The notes under the pieces were generated by a model that saw only the letters and a program-made list of their open reading frames with translations, did not search any database and was not told where the DNA came from. A program made the position numbers and the translations under genes. Source: Liolophura sinensis (lineage: Eukaryota > Mollusca > Polyplacophora > Chitonida > Chitonidae). From it: a DNA stretch of 64,000 bases. Of the stretch, positions 10,641 through 23,064 are shown one piece after another; position 1 is the stretch's first letter; every line of letters begins with the position of its first letter. The stretch spans positions 35,325,551 to 35,389,550 of the forward strand of contig NC_088304.1 in assembly GCF_032854445.1 (NCBI RefSeq), read 5' to 3'.

Positions 10641-12180
10641 AAGCGCGTCAACTTGATAGTTCTTTGTGTTCACCGCTGATATCATTGTCTATTCTGTGTT
10701 TAAAATCAACAAACTATATATAAATTAGAAAAATATTCATACTGCATTTTCTCAACAATAATATAGACGTCCCACATATCAATGTGTATGGCTCGTGGAG
10801 TCACGTGTCACTGAATATCTTGGTAATGAGTATGTGTGATTTTAGACACATTTGAGAAAAGGCGACAAGTCAAAATATATTTCAAATATCACTGAAAGAA
10901 CAAAAAGCATTCAACAAAATAAACCGCAAACTAAACTGAAAATTAGCCAAACCTTTAAACTCTGTACCCTTACTGATCACAGTTTCTGAACACCGTTTCC
11001 TGAAAGTATATTTATAAATCACCTCTGCTACCGAGATTAGAGGATATTTCAGTTCATGTTGTTATTTGGCGGGGTATCTGGGCGGGTTAGATTTCAAAAT
11101 TTTCATCCTAACTTTTCAGTTAGTTGCCATGCATTTGACTTATTAAATCTCTACGTGTCTGTATATTGCTTTTTTCATCAGAAATCTCAGTGTCATTGAC
11201 AAATTATTTATCTAATTAAATTTAGATTTAATTAAATAACAATGAATGTTAGTAGATGTGCTTGTTGCTCGTCCATACAGAATATCAGAATATACAGAGT
11301 GTTATATATTTCAAGGCCATTCTCAACATCCTCAGCGTATACAAACAAAATATATCCATGGGCTTTCCAGTCGAAAATCATAAGTAACATATTCATAAAT
11401 TAACCTATCTTAATCACTAGTAGGCTAAGTGGAAAGCATGTGTGAAAAACCAACCAACTTACTCACTTCCCTACTTAAATATAATGTGCCCAACATTTCT
11501 GTGTACTGTTTACGTGCACCATAATATAATGTATCTACAATTTTGTATTTTTGTTCTAATTATTGAGTGTGTTAAAGAAATGTATTGACAGAAAGTATAT
11601 TGTCCGGCAAGTCCTCTAGAGTGATCTCCCCTACCCCGAGGGAAACCAATCCACCCACACATGTAATCTTTCTCACATCAGACTCACGTGGAGTACGGAC
11701 AGGAGTTATCTGCAGAATTTCCAAGATTGACAGAGCAGTTACCTTGATGAGCAGAATGCTTACACTCCGACTACAACTGGCTGAATACATGCTGAATACA
11801 AAAGTAAAGAAAACTTGAACTGACATAAAATTGACATTGACGCGAAAACTCTTGGCATCATTACATTTAGTTACAAATTACCAATAACTGGCATTTTTTA
11901 ACATAGGCTTGTACAATGACTTGATAGTGTAATGCAATAAAATTTCCCTTTTAACGTAATAGCATATAAAACGAAATACTCCTAAGTTGAATGAAGTATG
12001 TTTTGATTTATCATATTTACATGTGTTCTATTTTCTACTCCTAAAAGTTGGACTCACGTATCAAAATAATTTTTACTCGGCTGGAGACATTTAAAAACAT
12101 TTAAAATGAATGGATGATCTTTCCTGTTGGTGTTTAACTGTTTTGTATTTGAGATATATTTGAGTGATATTTAATCACTA
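10641..12180. other. No gene recognised
   Basis: This is AT-rich sequence without a recognisable frame. A long AT-rich near-palindrome built on TCTAATTAAATTTAGATTTA lies at about 11205-11242. The 84-codon and 77-codon frames at 11572-11826 lie on opposite strands of the same stretch and show no known motif. Confidence 0.55.
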
Positions 12181-12235
12181 CTGCTGTTGACTTAAGTTTT
12201 ACGCCATACTAAAGAATATTTCACCTATATGACGA
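12181..12235 (-). mobile_element. SINE-1 3'-end fragment
   Basis: The text GTTTTACGCCATACTAAAGA followed by ATATTTCACCTATATGACGA is the reverse complement of the tail of the full-length SINE-1 at 38798-39050. Only the tail is present. Confidence 0.6.
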
Positions 12236-12429
12236 CCAAGCTTTTGTGAACTGATTTTCTTTCTGGTGGGTGTTATTTTTTCGAAACGGCTTTGAACCAT
12301 GAATGTACGTACGATAAGTCGTGAAAATTCGGATAATTCGGTTCATATGAATAAAAAAAACATTTAATAATTTATAACTGTGCATCAAACATTTTTATTT
12401 TGACATGTTCACTTTGTTTACTGTGTAGT

Positions 12430-12945
12430 TTTACTGAGAACAGTTTCATTGGCGTAATGCTGTGGTAATGTTTATTGTTCAGTTTTACTGAGAACAGTTT
12501 CATTGACGTAATGCTGTGGTAATGTTCATTGTTTATTGTTCAGTTTTACTGAGAACAGTTTCATTGACGTAATGCTGTGGTAATGTTTATTGTTTATTGT
12601 TCAGTTTACTGAGAACAGTTTCATTGGCGTAATGCTGTGGTAATGTTTATTGTTCAGTTTTACTGAGAACAGTTTCATTGACGTAATGCTGTGGTAATGT
12701 TTATTGTTTATTGTTCAGTTTTACTGAGAACAGTTTCATTGGCGTAATGCTCTTGTAATGATTATGTTTATTGTTCAATTTTACAGAGAAGATTTTCATT
12801 GGCGTAATGCTGCGGTAATGTTTATTGTTCAGTTTTACAGAAGAAAGTTTCATTGGTGTAATGCTGTTGTAATGATAATGTTTATTCTTCAGTTTTACTG
12901 AGAAGAGTGTCATTGACGTAATGCCGTTTTAATTTTTACTCTTTA
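12430..12945. repeat. Minisatellite of about 54-67 bp, about nine copies
   Basis: The core ACTGAGAACAGTTTCATTG then CGTAATGCTGTGGTAATG then TTTATTGTTCAGTTT repeats head to tail. Units differ in length by a duplicated TATTGTT block, and the last three are more diverged. Confidence 0.9.
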
Positions 12946-13034
12946 AGTTTACACAGAAGACTGTCTTTATCGTAAGGCCATTGTGATGATCATCATGTTT
13001 TATCTATTTCATTTTGTACTTACTGCTTCATAAT

Positions 13035-13210
13035 AAATCCTGACAACGTCGACCACTCATCTCCAAGAAGGCACCACGAACAGGGAGACTGAGGGACGAC
13101 TGTATTGTTCCCTGTCCAAGGTCAGGATTGAACCCTCACTTCCTGTGCTTCGTGGCCAGGGATATTCGCCTACCTCAAAGATCTAAGATCTAAGGTTGTT
13201 TAATGTCGAC
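13035..13210 (-). mobile_element. SINE-like fragment with tRNA-type B box
   Basis: On the minus strand, GGGTTCAATCCTGACC matches a Pol III B box and is preceded by a tRNA-like stretch with TTTGAGGTAGGCG. No second copy is evident in the window, so the assignment is tentative. Confidence 0.35.
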
Positions 13211-13639
13211 TTAACATTAGCGGCCTCTGGTCGCAGTCGTCAGTTCACCCTGAGTCAGCACAATGCTATACTTCGTTATCTTTAAACATCAACCACAAAC
13301 CACAGAGTTATATGTCCAGAACGGTACTGGCCAATGTCTCCAGCGGATGAAACGTTCCAATAACAATGCAATGTACGTTAGGTGACCATAAAGTGCAGGA
13401 CTTTTCACTGCAAGAAATAAAATCAACTTCGACTGCCAACCATAAAGTTATTTGACCAGGGCTGTACTGGATGTGTGAAAACAATTACGGTTAGATGCGT
13501 CTTAGTGGAAGTAATATTTTAATGTCATTATTACGTATGTTGTCTTTATGATTGTCGGCTATCATGAAAACAGGCCTTAATGGAAACAAAACTTAATGTA
13601 AAGTACTGGGGTACGTTTACATTAAGTGTGGTTAATTAA

Positions 13640-13785
13640 TTAATTCATTTATTTGATTGGTGTTTTATGCCGTTCTCAGAAATATTTCACATATACGTCA
13701 GCCGCCAACATTATGGTGGGAGAAAACCGGGGAGAGTCCGGAGGAAATCCACGAGCATCGGCAGGTTATGCGGAATCAATCAATC
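13640..13785 (-). mobile_element. SINE-1 partial copy
   Basis: It begins with the (TTTA)n-rich tail and GATTGGTGTTTTATGCCG and continues into CATTATGGTGGGAGAAAACC and part of the body. The tRNA-like head is missing. Confidence 0.75.
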
Positions 13786-14309
13786 AATAGTTCTATGGAG
13801 CTGATACTCACTGTTTACACTTACAAGCCACATGGCACTAGCTCCAGGTTGTCTCAATGGTAATCTGCAGACTTTAAATCTCTATGATCTCTATGATAAT
13901 AATCTATATAATAACGGGAAGAAACAGCTATTTTTATGGTGACACTCGCTGTGGGTGTGCATCTATGCGCCAATGTGTTTTACATGACAATGTTATTAAA
14001 ATATCTTTTCAATGGTACCAGTATCGAAACAAAAACACGTTTAAAGAAGTTGCTGATGTCTCCTAATGTAATATCGACACAGCCAGCGCATATCCAAGTG
14101 CTTCAATTCCTAATAAAGATGTGAAACAGAAGCATTGTAAATTGTTCTAATATCCCCTTGAACGAAGATTGATCTTCTCCCTGTACTGTTATGCGTTTAA
14201 CACACAAATCACAAATTAATTAAGCACAGCGTGATCTTCTCTCACGAGACATTATCACGAGTCTCCTGAGATCTTCCGATGCACTTTCGGGAGTTCTCAA
14301 GAATCTTTT

Positions 14310-14660
14310 TGTTTTTATATAAATACACCGGCGTTTGAGTGAATTTGTGCTTTACATAGTTCTGGTTTTCGGCAACTGGAAAGCTTTCATTAAGAAGCGG
14401 TGTCAGGAAAGCTTTGGGGTCATCACTCTGAATATAGCGTCAGTGAGAAGATCTGACAAACCTGTCCCTTAATCAGGAGGCGGTATTATCTTTGACTAAT
14501 GACTTGTGACGCTTCACATGTTGACAATGAACGGAACCGAAACATCAAGAGTTAGATAATGCTGTAGAATCGTTCTATCTCGCTGAAAGCATACATGTAT
14601 TGAAGCTCGTAGTCATGTGATAGCAATACAGATATATTGTTATATGTTACACGGTAACTG
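14310..14660 (+). repeat. Inverted duplication, left arm, outer block
   Basis: This block matches the reverse complement of about 25930-26300. Anchors are an identical 18-mer CTGGTTTTCGGCAACTGG (14362-14379 and 26227-26244 on the minus strand), CCGAAACATCAAG against CCGAAACACCAAG, and TCTATCTCGCTGAAAG against TCTATCTCGGTAAAGG. Order is kept over about 330 bp. Confidence 0.75.
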
Positions 14661-14734
14661 TTCAAATAAGTAATATCACCAAATAAATAAATCAGTAAAT
14701 CAATAAATCAAATCCGAGGTGAGAAAGTTAAAAC

Positions 14735-14860
14735 CAGAGAAAACTGGAGTGCCCGGAGTGGCCGGAGAAAACCTGAGTGCCCGGAGAAAATCGGAGTACC
14801 CGGAGAAAACCGCCGACTTTCCCCGAGTACCTTGCAAACTCTATCTTTATCTGCTTCATG
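14735..14860 (-). mobile_element. SINE family 4 fragment with a local tandem
   Basis: GAGTGCCCGGAGAAAA-type text occurs about three times in tandem (14748-14810) and resembles the reverse complement of the end of the element at 10450-10640 (GGGGCACACTGGTTTTC). Confidence 0.4.
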
Positions 14861-15078
14861 GACAGTGAAATATACACTTAATGAACCCTTAGGTGAAGTC
14901 CTTAAACCCTTCTCACAAAAAATGTAACCTACCAACAACTGAAGATTGACAAGAGATTAAAGTTCCCGTAATTACTTGTATTGTTTTTTTTTTGATTTTC
15001 CTATATCATTGCTGGGTGCTTGATGTGTTTTAAAACTTGTTCGGCCGAGTATGACATAAAAGACCTCAGGGGATTTAG

Positions 15079-15715
15079 TATGGCGTTACGCCACACCGGC
15101 AGTATTTCAGTCATATCGTGGCGGAGGTGATTGAGAATGAATGAATGGCTATGGCGTTACGCTACACCGGCAGTATTTCTGCTATATCGTGGGGGAGGTG
15201 ATGGAGAATGAATGAATGGCTATGGCTTTACGCCAGACCGGCAGTATTTCAGCCATATCGTGGCGGAGGTGATGGAGAATGAATGAACGATTACAGCTTT
15301 ACGCCACACCGGCAGTATTTCAGCCATATCGTGGCGGAAGTGATGGAGAATGAATATGGAGAATCAATGAACGATTATGGCTTTACGCCACACCGGCAGT
15401 ACTTCAGCCATATCGTGGCGGAGGTGATGGAGAATGAATGAATGACTATGGCGTTACGCCACACCGGCAGTATTTCAGCCACATCGTGACGGAGGTGATG
15501 TAGAATGAATGAACGATTATGGCTTTACGCCACACCGGCAGTACTTCAGCCATATCGTGGCGGAGGTGATGGAGAATGAATGAATGGCTATGGCTTTACG
15601 CCAGACCGGCAGTATTTCAGCCTTGTCGTGATGGAGGTGATGTAGAATGAATGAACGATTATGGCTTTACGCCACATAGGCAGGACTTCAGTCTTATCGT
15701 GGCGGAAGTGATGGA
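15079..15715. repeat. Minisatellite of about 71 bp, nine units
   Basis: Each unit carries ATGGCTTTACGCCACACCGG then CAGTATTTCAGCCATATCGT then GGCGGAGGTGATGGAGAATG. Units begin near 15079, 15150, 15221, 15292, 15376, 15448, 15520, 15591 and 15661. One unit is extended by an extra GAATATGGAGAATCAATG. The middle part resembles a SINE tail. Confidence 0.92.
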
Positions 15716-16439
15716 GAAAGACAAAGGGCTCATGGAATAAATGTGATCAGTTTCAGAAGCTTTGGCATTAGTTTGCTTTGTTGTTCGGAATCGCTTGAGG
15801 ATTGATGACGCTCAAGAATTCGCCTGTTTCTAAAGCTGACTACAATTTGTAAACCATGACAGAATGATGATGCAAAGCAATGGCATGATGGCTCGAAGCG
15901 ATGACACGATGCTAGCCGTCTCGGGCTCCCATGGAAGCAGACCCAAACGGCCCTAGCCTTTTTTTCTGACATGCTTAAGAACTCTTATAATATGGACTTA
16001 TTTTGACGCTGTGGGATGAGAAACCGGAGACGCGATGTCGCGCCATACGTGCCTTACACACATGACACTCAGGGTTCCAGTGATTTTCACGATCTGCTCG
16101 TTGTAACTGACTTTGAAATGTGATATCTCATTTATGTACCATTAAAAAAACAAAAAGGAAACGCTTTTTATAATTTATGTTGAGAACTTTGTCTATGTAT
16201 ACATACATTAGGTCTTCATCTATATCTACACATCAGGTAATCCCGGTGCATATGTGTAAGACTGTAGCGGTCTAGTTCTAGGGATAGTACTTTAGACTGA
16301 AACAGGTTTCTCCACCTAATTTGTGGTATTATAAAAATACCATCGTCTTGTAAACTGTCCTAGTTTACCTCTACATAGTATCATTACAAAAACGAGTGCA
16401 TAGACAGCATAACGAGCCAAAACATAGCAGCATGGTTAG

Positions 16440-17230
16440 TGTGACAATGTGAACTTGTTTCTTTTATAATAAAAGCGTCTTCGGTTTTCTTGCTTTCACC
16501 CAGCAAACCTTTGGTAGTTTGTGTTAAACTTCGTTTTGGGAACTAGCCTTGCGATTACTGACCTGTTATGGAACGTACATATTGGTTGACGGCTGGCGTA
16601 CTTATTTCTGTTTCGACACAGAAATTGTATATAGCCGTCGAGTTTTTGAGTTGCATTCTGATCAAAACAACGAATGGCCGATACATTCGGGGCCCACAAT
16701 AATTACACTGAGGAAAAATTTGGGCTATCCATGAAAACAGATTGATTTTCTATAAGAGGTATCGGTTGTGTATAAGCATTCACGGTACTATGTCCATCTT
16801 CTGACAAAATCACAGAGAATGTGTCTTACTGTCTGGAACCTTTGGTAAAAGGTGTGAGAAAAGTGAACCATTCATCAGCTGGCCTGTTAATTTCTGGTTT
16901 ATTTACCGATATCTGTCGGAAAACTGTGTCAACAATATCATCTCAGGCGCTCGTGTTTGTTCTGAGAAAATATTGTCTTCTCTTTTGTCATTTCAACGCC
17001 ACTCGAGATTTACATCATGTATTTCCACTGTGTGGGAAAATTCTAATTAACAACGCTTGGAGAGCGCATGTATTGTTTGTCCATATTGCATAAAAAGGAA
17101 AAACAAATCTATACTTCAGTCATTTATGAATGGGACGCGTCATCATATTGATCAGTAGCACCACGTGTTTGTCTGAAATTTGATAATTCCGGTCGACTTT
17201 TGGATATTGGAGGCCCCAATAAAAGCTGTA
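16440..17230 (+). repeat. Inverted duplication, left arm, inner blocks
   Basis: TCACCCAGCAAACCT at 16496-16510 recurs on the minus strand at 23644-23658. The stretch from ATCTTCTGACAA through TTCATCAGCTGG (about 16797-16885) matches the minus strand of 22200-22290. GTCTGAAATTTGATA at about 17170 matches the minus strand near 22085. Order is collinear with the outer block. Part of 16500-16650 also resembles 33780-33960 in direct orientation. Confidence 0.65.
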
Positions 17231-17569
17231 TGTGTCCGATACTTTATAACAGCTTTACCTAACCTTGGGAGTACACAACACACCATTTTGTCACAAGAGT
17301 TTTTAATGACCTTATCTATCGCTAAGGAGAACAAACATCAAGAGCTTTTTTGGAAACATTTCATGACAACAATGCACTTGGCTTTGGTCATATCCCTCAG
17401 GGAATATGAATCATCTAAGGTGTTAATTATTACAGAGGTATTCAGCAGTCTAAAGGCGTTCATGAAATGATAACTCAAATATTTTCTAGCAAAGCTGTAA
17501 ACATTGTTGTGATTCTGATGAAGTCGTGGAATTATTTGTCAGATCTATTTGCTCCATTAAAGCTGTCAT

Positions 17570-17762
17570 TAAAAACACTTGTATCCACCGCCAAACTCGA
17601 CACACTCTATGCTTGAGTTTCAAAACATGACGTCGAGTTTTGTTAGGAATGGGCATTTAACCTGTATAAACTCTAAGCCCAATGTCGATGTCGACTTTTG
17701 AAACTGAACGTCGAGTTTAGGATGCGTTGAGTTTTGATGGTGGACACGTGGTACAAACAGAA
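17570..17762. mobile_element. Foldback/MITE-like element
   Basis: The left half, from CACTTGTATCCACCGCCAAA on, is imperfectly inverted in the right half, which ends GATGGTGGACACGTG. Both halves contain CTCGAC and a GTTTCAAAA/TTTTGAAAC pair. GTCGAGTTT-type motifs occur about five times. There is no coding capacity. The target-site duplication is not clear. Confidence 0.45.
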
Positions 17763-18054
17763 CGCCACACTTTACACATTTGTCTCACACAATGTCTTCC
17801 TGTCTCGCGTTTCCTGTCGTCTACATAGCAGAGCGTCCGGTATGGCATCTGCTAAATAACTAGGATAGCTTTATATGACAAGAGAAACAGTAGCTATAAT
17901 AGTCTCTTATTTGCTAAAAGACGAGTAGGCGTACCCACTATAGAATGTGAATGTACGCACTGTGCGTTGTTAGGGTAGATACTTTTAATCATATAGATGG
18001 ATTTTAAGACACAATGACAGGTGCCATGAGTAAATTTTATTACAATTACTTACA

Positions 18055-18375
18055 CTTCTTTATTTATTTATTTGCTTGGTGTTTTACGCCGTACTCAACA
18101 ATATTACTTACACTTAACTCATGCTGTATTGTTGTTTTGGGAATTTAGCTTTGAATTCGCCGTACTCAACAATATTACTTACACTTCACTCATGCTGTAT
18201 TGTTGTTTTAGGAATTTAGCCTTGAATACGCCGTACTAAACAATATTACTTACACTTCACTCACGTTGTATTGTTGTTTTGGGAATTTAGCTTTGAATTT
18301 GCCGTACTCAACAATATCACTTACACTTCACTCATGCTGTATTGTTGTTTTGGGAATTTAACTTTGAGTACTTTA
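18055..18375. repeat. 71-bp tandem array growing out of a SINE-1 tail
   Basis: A SINE-1 3' end (TTTATTTATTTATTTGCTTG, GTGTTTTACGCCGTACTCAA) leads into four units starting at 18088, 18159, 18230 and 18301. Each unit begins GCCGTACTCAACAATATTAC, then ACTCATGCTGTATTGTTG and GGGAATTTAGCTTTGAATT. The unit thus begins with SINE tail sequence. Confidence 0.85.
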
Positions 18376-18499
18376 GCTTTATATCTTGGCATTACGACAT
18401 CTGATATGTAAGAAGTTTAATGAAAATAAAATTGAAATGCAGTTGTGTGCACTTAATGAAACGGTCAGTGCATATATATTTTAAATGAAATTGTAAAAT

Positions 18500-18556
18500 A
18501 AAAGGAAAAAAAAACAAAAAACAAAAAACAAAACAAAACAAAACAAAAAAAAACAA
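18500..18556. repeat. A-rich CAAAA simple repeat
   Basis: Runs of AAAAC and AAAACAAAAC make up a low-complexity tract. Confidence 0.8.
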
Positions 18557-19054
18557 TTACAATAGCAGCAGTAAGTTTTACAGCAATGGCATCAGTGTCG
18601 TCCTAACTGATGCCAGCTAACAGCTAACAGACTGTACTGCAGTGCTGTGAGACTAAAGTTTCTGTGGTGAGACATAGAGTTCTGAGGTTTGCGTGCTGAC
18701 CAGTATGGGGGAGCCTGACGCACAATCAGGTCATCTCTGGCAACCGAAAATGGTCTAAGTCTTTGGCAAGGTACAGTCTGACTTGAAGGCAACTTGTTTA
18801 GGAAAAAAACTGATTTTCACATGGGGAAGACGATGTGGTCGAAGCTTTCTTTGTCGTGTCTTATGTATTTGTCAGTTCTCACTGTCCTACGATTTTTAGT
18901 GGCAATTAATGTTCAGTATTGGCGTAGTGTCAAGTGCTGGATGCGACCTGAAAATTTCAGTACACAAAACGTCTCCGAGCTAGGACAGTATCACTAACCC
19001 AACCAATAACAGTTATGTATTATTGGGGGCCTCCCAATAATACATCAGTCATAA

Positions 19055-19200
19055 TAATGGCTCAGTCGTTTAACGCCCTAGTGTATGGTAATGACACAGT
19101 AGCCTCTCGCCAGAGGTTTCCTCCCACCATAATGCTTGCAGCTGTCGCATAATTGAAATATTCTTGAGTGCGGCGTAAAACACCAATCATTTATTTATTT
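19055..19200 (+). mobile_element. SINE-1 copy with internal deletion
   Basis: An A-box-like TGGCTCAGTCGTTTAACGC is followed directly by the 3' part (TTTCCTCCCACCATAATGC, then TTCTTGAGTGCGGCGTAAAA). The B-box region and the middle are missing. Confidence 0.75.
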
Positions 19201-19256
19201 CTGCAGGTTTAAATGGGGCCTTACGGAGACATCAAAGAATATCACACAGAAATATG

Positions 19257-19516
19257 TTTATTTATTTACTGATCTGATTGGTGTTTTACGCCGTACTCAA
19301 GAATATTTCACTTGTATACGAAAGCGGTCGGCATTATTATAATTATTATAAAACCGGACAAAGCGCGGGGAAACCGACGACCATCCACAGGTTACTGGCA
19401 GAATTTCTCAAGTAAAACTGGACAGGAAGACTTGAACTCAAAGCAATCACACAGGTGTGAGGCTCCTGGGTCTTTGCGCTGGGTTATCACGCTAACATGT
19501 GTGACTTAACGGCCCC
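19257..19516 (-). mobile_element. SINE-1, near full length
   Basis: On the plus strand it starts with the tail (GATTGGTGTTTTACGCCG, TACTCAAGAATATTTCACTT) and ends with the tRNA-like head. GACTTGAACTCAAAGC corresponds to the B box. Small TTATAA-type insertions mark it as diverged. Confidence 0.82.
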
Positions 19517-20227
19517 TTTCCACAGTATTCCATTCTGCGGAAAACTCCAATCAAATCAAAAGAAATCATAATGTCCTAATCTGAATTCAAGAAAAGAACA
19601 GTGGAAATTCGGCTATTGGTTTATTGCTCTATTTCATTATGTTTAATACTGATCTGCGTTTTATTTCTTATACCTTATTCTATGCAATGTGTTTATTTGA
19701 CCGGGTTTATTAGAAACATTTTTCTTTATCGACTGCGGTTAGGATTGTTGTCCCAGGAAACCGCACCCAGCTAGAAGGAAAGTATTGGCTTTCGCGAGAT
19801 TCATATGACAGTCCTCTTGACATAAATCCACAGCCGGACTAAAGAGAGAGTTGGATTCGAGAGTAGAGCTTTAGATGAGTTAGCCAATGAAGGCCTGGAT
19901 GGTGTGATAAGAAAGATTAATGAATTTACCAATCAGTTTTAACCTTTCTGCTCTCTGTGAACTGATTTAACCCTAAGAGAATATGTAGATAAACACTATA
20001 GGGCTTAAATCATTGTTTCTAAAACCATTTAAAATCAATTAAGTAAATAGGGCACTAAGAGGTCTGATGACGTGAACCGGAAAAATCGAACTTTTCTATC
20101 TCGTTAGGTTTATTCTTGTTATTTTGCTTTCTATTGAAATGAAGGTCGTATTCACCAGTCCGTATTAGGCTCAACGTGAATTTCTTTGCCAGCAATATTT
20201 CACGGAATAGTTTTTTCTGATCCGCTC

Positions 20228-20850
20228 TCGATGTCCTCAAGATATGAAATTACTGAATTTTCACGTCACTGATGCGGACAGAACAAATATTTGATGTCCA
20301 AATTAAGGTGTTTATTTTGCCAAAAATGTCAATATTTCAAACTTGTGCTGACTAGGAAATTGCCCGGATTATCCCCGAAAGGTGGATTAGATGGAAAATC
20401 TCGATTTCTGAGTAAACACTCCGATGGGCTGCCCTGATTGGAAACGTCACCAGAAGGCGGTTTACCGACATGCGTTGTATAGCGGAAAGCATGTCAGTTG
20501 TAGGCAAACAACATCATTGTTTTCCTTTCAACAGTTTTAGCACGTGGATCCTTCTGTGGACATCAGTTTGTAATTCAGATTTCGTTCAAATACTGACAGA
20601 TTTGAGAAGGCGTACATTTGCCCAGTTTTGTTCCATTTAATAATACATTATTCAAGCGGAGTAGTTTGGCGTGCTCTTTGGTGTGACATAGTAAAACGCA
20701 TTTCAGTACGTTTAGGAAGCCATTCAGTGAAGGAATCAGTAATCAAATCAATAAATAAATTAGTTACGTTCCACCGTTAATAACCAATTAGCAAACACTG
20801 CGTTCCAAACTGATCCCACATGGGCAAACGAAGAACAAAGAAACTACTGG
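20228..20850 (+). repeat. Promoter-like module, copy A of three
   Basis: It is homologous to 31640-32390 and, over its first 300 bp, to 37600-37900. Shared anchors are GACAGAACAAATATTTGATG, GTTTATTTTG, GTGCTGACT, then GATTTCTG-GTAAACA-GATGGGCTG-TGATTGG-ACGTCACCAGA (20403-20460) and CATGTCAGTTGTA. GTAAACA resembles a forkhead site, GATTGG a CCAAT box and ACGTC half a CRE. A SINE-1 tail fragment lies just downstream at about 20867-20915. No exon is recognised downstream. Confidence 0.65.
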
Positions 20851-20915
20851 TATGTCAGTGGTCCGATTTATTTATTTTATTGGGCCTTTTCACCGTACTC
20901 AAAAATACCAAAAGA

Positions 20916-21990
20916 GATTATAGGACTGCATTTACGGTAGAAATCTCCAAAACCCTGGAGTCGTAGCTCAGAGACAAAAGCAGAAGGCAAAACAAATAAG
21001 ATCACTACACTATGGACGGCTTCGTCATACCTTAATGAACATCAGCTTTGAACAGAAATCGTGCACCCCGATCCAAAATCTATGTTTCTGTGTGCCCATG
21101 TATCTAAAGCACGGTAAGAGGTACACAGACATATAATGAAGGGGAGAGAAGACAGACCGATCTGCCCACCTGAGTGAAGAGCAGCACGTTGTCTTGTCTC
21201 AGCTCAGCTTGTACCTTGCCAAAGACTTGGGTAATTTCCGGTTGTCAGAGATGACCTGACTGTGTGTCAAGATCCCCCAGACTACAGGCCAGATCAAAGG
21301 ATAACAGACAACAGGTGGACATCGTAAAGAGCTTTTGTGTGACAGATGCTCTTATCTAAATCATAACTTAGCCCAAGATGGGCAGGTCTGCACGCAGACC
21401 TCAGATGTGTATGGCTGGTAGTCTAAACACACAGACTATAGTCTCATAGCAGTTCTATGCAGCCCCGAGTAACCAAACCACCAGGGGATAAGCTGGAATT
21501 GTTGACAAAAATTGTAAATAAACATCTAACTAAGGGATCTGATTCGCGTATTAGTTTCCTGATGTATTGTTATGCACAATGTTGAGCTAAACACACTAGG
21601 CCTTTAAAAATGATGCAGAGTCTCTTTTGATTGGTTGGTATGAGAAACAGACAATGCTGTGCCCGGGCGGAATTTGATGATGTGACAACTCAGTTTGTCA
21701 GGGTGACGGTACATTTATTCAATGGTGACCAAGGTTGCAAGATTTAATCTGTTAAATATTATCATGAAGGCTTCAGTTTTGAATACTGACAATTGTATAT
21801 TTCATTTTTGTCATTTCACAATTTTAGTAAGTAAGCTGGGGAATGACCTCATAAATGTACACAGGCATGGGGTTTTCATTCCTTTTCATTCACTGCTTAA
21901 GCAGAGACATCTAAAAAATGTAAGTCATAAGTCATTTTCATGAAATCGTATACATTCATTATTTGGGGCTAAATTCTCAACACATCAGGA
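20916..21990. other. No gene recognised
   Basis: I see no motif-bearing frame and no tandem repeat. The stretch sits in the spacer of the inverted duplication. Confidence 0.5.
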
Positions 21991-22009
21991 TTGCTGATTA
22001 CTTCACAGA

Positions 22010-22300
22010 ACTATCGTTGACTAGAACTTCCAGTTGAGATTATCCAAAATCCCTCCAGGGATATCAATTTTCAGACCGAAAAACTTGGTTGTATAAATCT
22101 GCACCAAACAAAAAAAAAGATAAGAAAATAATTCTCCAAAACAAACACGAATACAAGGAATGGTGTTTCTGACAAAAGAAAATCGCCAAACAAACAGAAA
22201 ATGAATAGACCAGCTGATGAATGTTTCGTGCACCTTCCATGAGTCAAAGCAGCTCTTGTGAGCTTGTCAGAAGATAGACACAGTACCATGGACACGGAGA
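22010..22300 (-). repeat. Inverted duplication, right arm, inner block
   Basis: On the minus strand this matches 16790-17230. Shared are CTATCTTCTGACAA, CATTCATCAGCTGG and GTGTTTGTT(T/C)TG, followed by GTCTGAAAATTGATA. Frames on the two arms give weakly similar peptides around KHSSAGL/NHSSAGL, but each is short and ends at unrelated stops, so coding is not supported. Confidence 0.65.
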
Positions 22301-22468
22301 CACAATCGATTCTGTTGGCAGAAAAATCGATATGTTTTTACTGATCGATGAATTTTTTTCTCTCTTTCTAATTATTGCGGCATTCAGAGATGTATGAGTC
22401 TTGCTTTGATGAAGAGCATGCAACTGAAGACTTAAGCTGAAGATTATGCAACACGTGGCATAATGGAA

Positions 22469-23064
22469 TGAGAAACTGCTAATCCCGGCCCACAGTGAGA
22501 AACGACAGATCCCGGTTTACACTGAGGAACTGCAGATCTATGTCACATTGAGGAACGGCAGATTCCGGTCCACACATAGGAACGGCATATCCCCGTTCAC
22601 ATTGAGGAACTGCAGATCCCGGTTCACAGTGGGGAACTAAAGATCCTGGTTCACATTGAGGATCAGCAGATCCCGGTTCACACTGAGAAACGGCAGATCC
22701 CGGCCCACACTGAGAAAGGGCTGATCCCGGTTCACATTGAGGAACAGCAGATCCCGGTCCACACTGAGGAACGGCAGATTCCGGTTCACAGTGGAGAACG
22801 ACAGATCCCGGTCAAAACTGAGGGACAGCACATCCTGATTCACAGAGGGGAATGGCGGATCCTGGTTAACACCGATGAACGACAGATCCCGGTCCACCTT
22901 GAGGAACGAAGATCCGGCTTTACATTGAGGAAAGACAGATCTCGGTCAAAACTGAGGGGCAGCAGATCCTGGTTCACAATGAGAAACGACAGATCCCTGT
23001 TCGCATTGAGGAACGACAGATCCCGGTTCACACTGAGGAACAGCACATCCCGTTCCACAATGAA
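22469..23064. repeat. 27-bp minisatellite, about 22 copies
   Basis: The unit is GAGGAACGGCAGATCCCGGT plus TCACACT with variants. Because 27 is a multiple of three, long frames appear. On the minus strand they read as a nine-residue repeat of the NRDLSFLSV type across 22637-23181 in two frames. There is no signal peptide and no flanking conserved sequence, and I do not call a gene. Confidence 0.9.
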
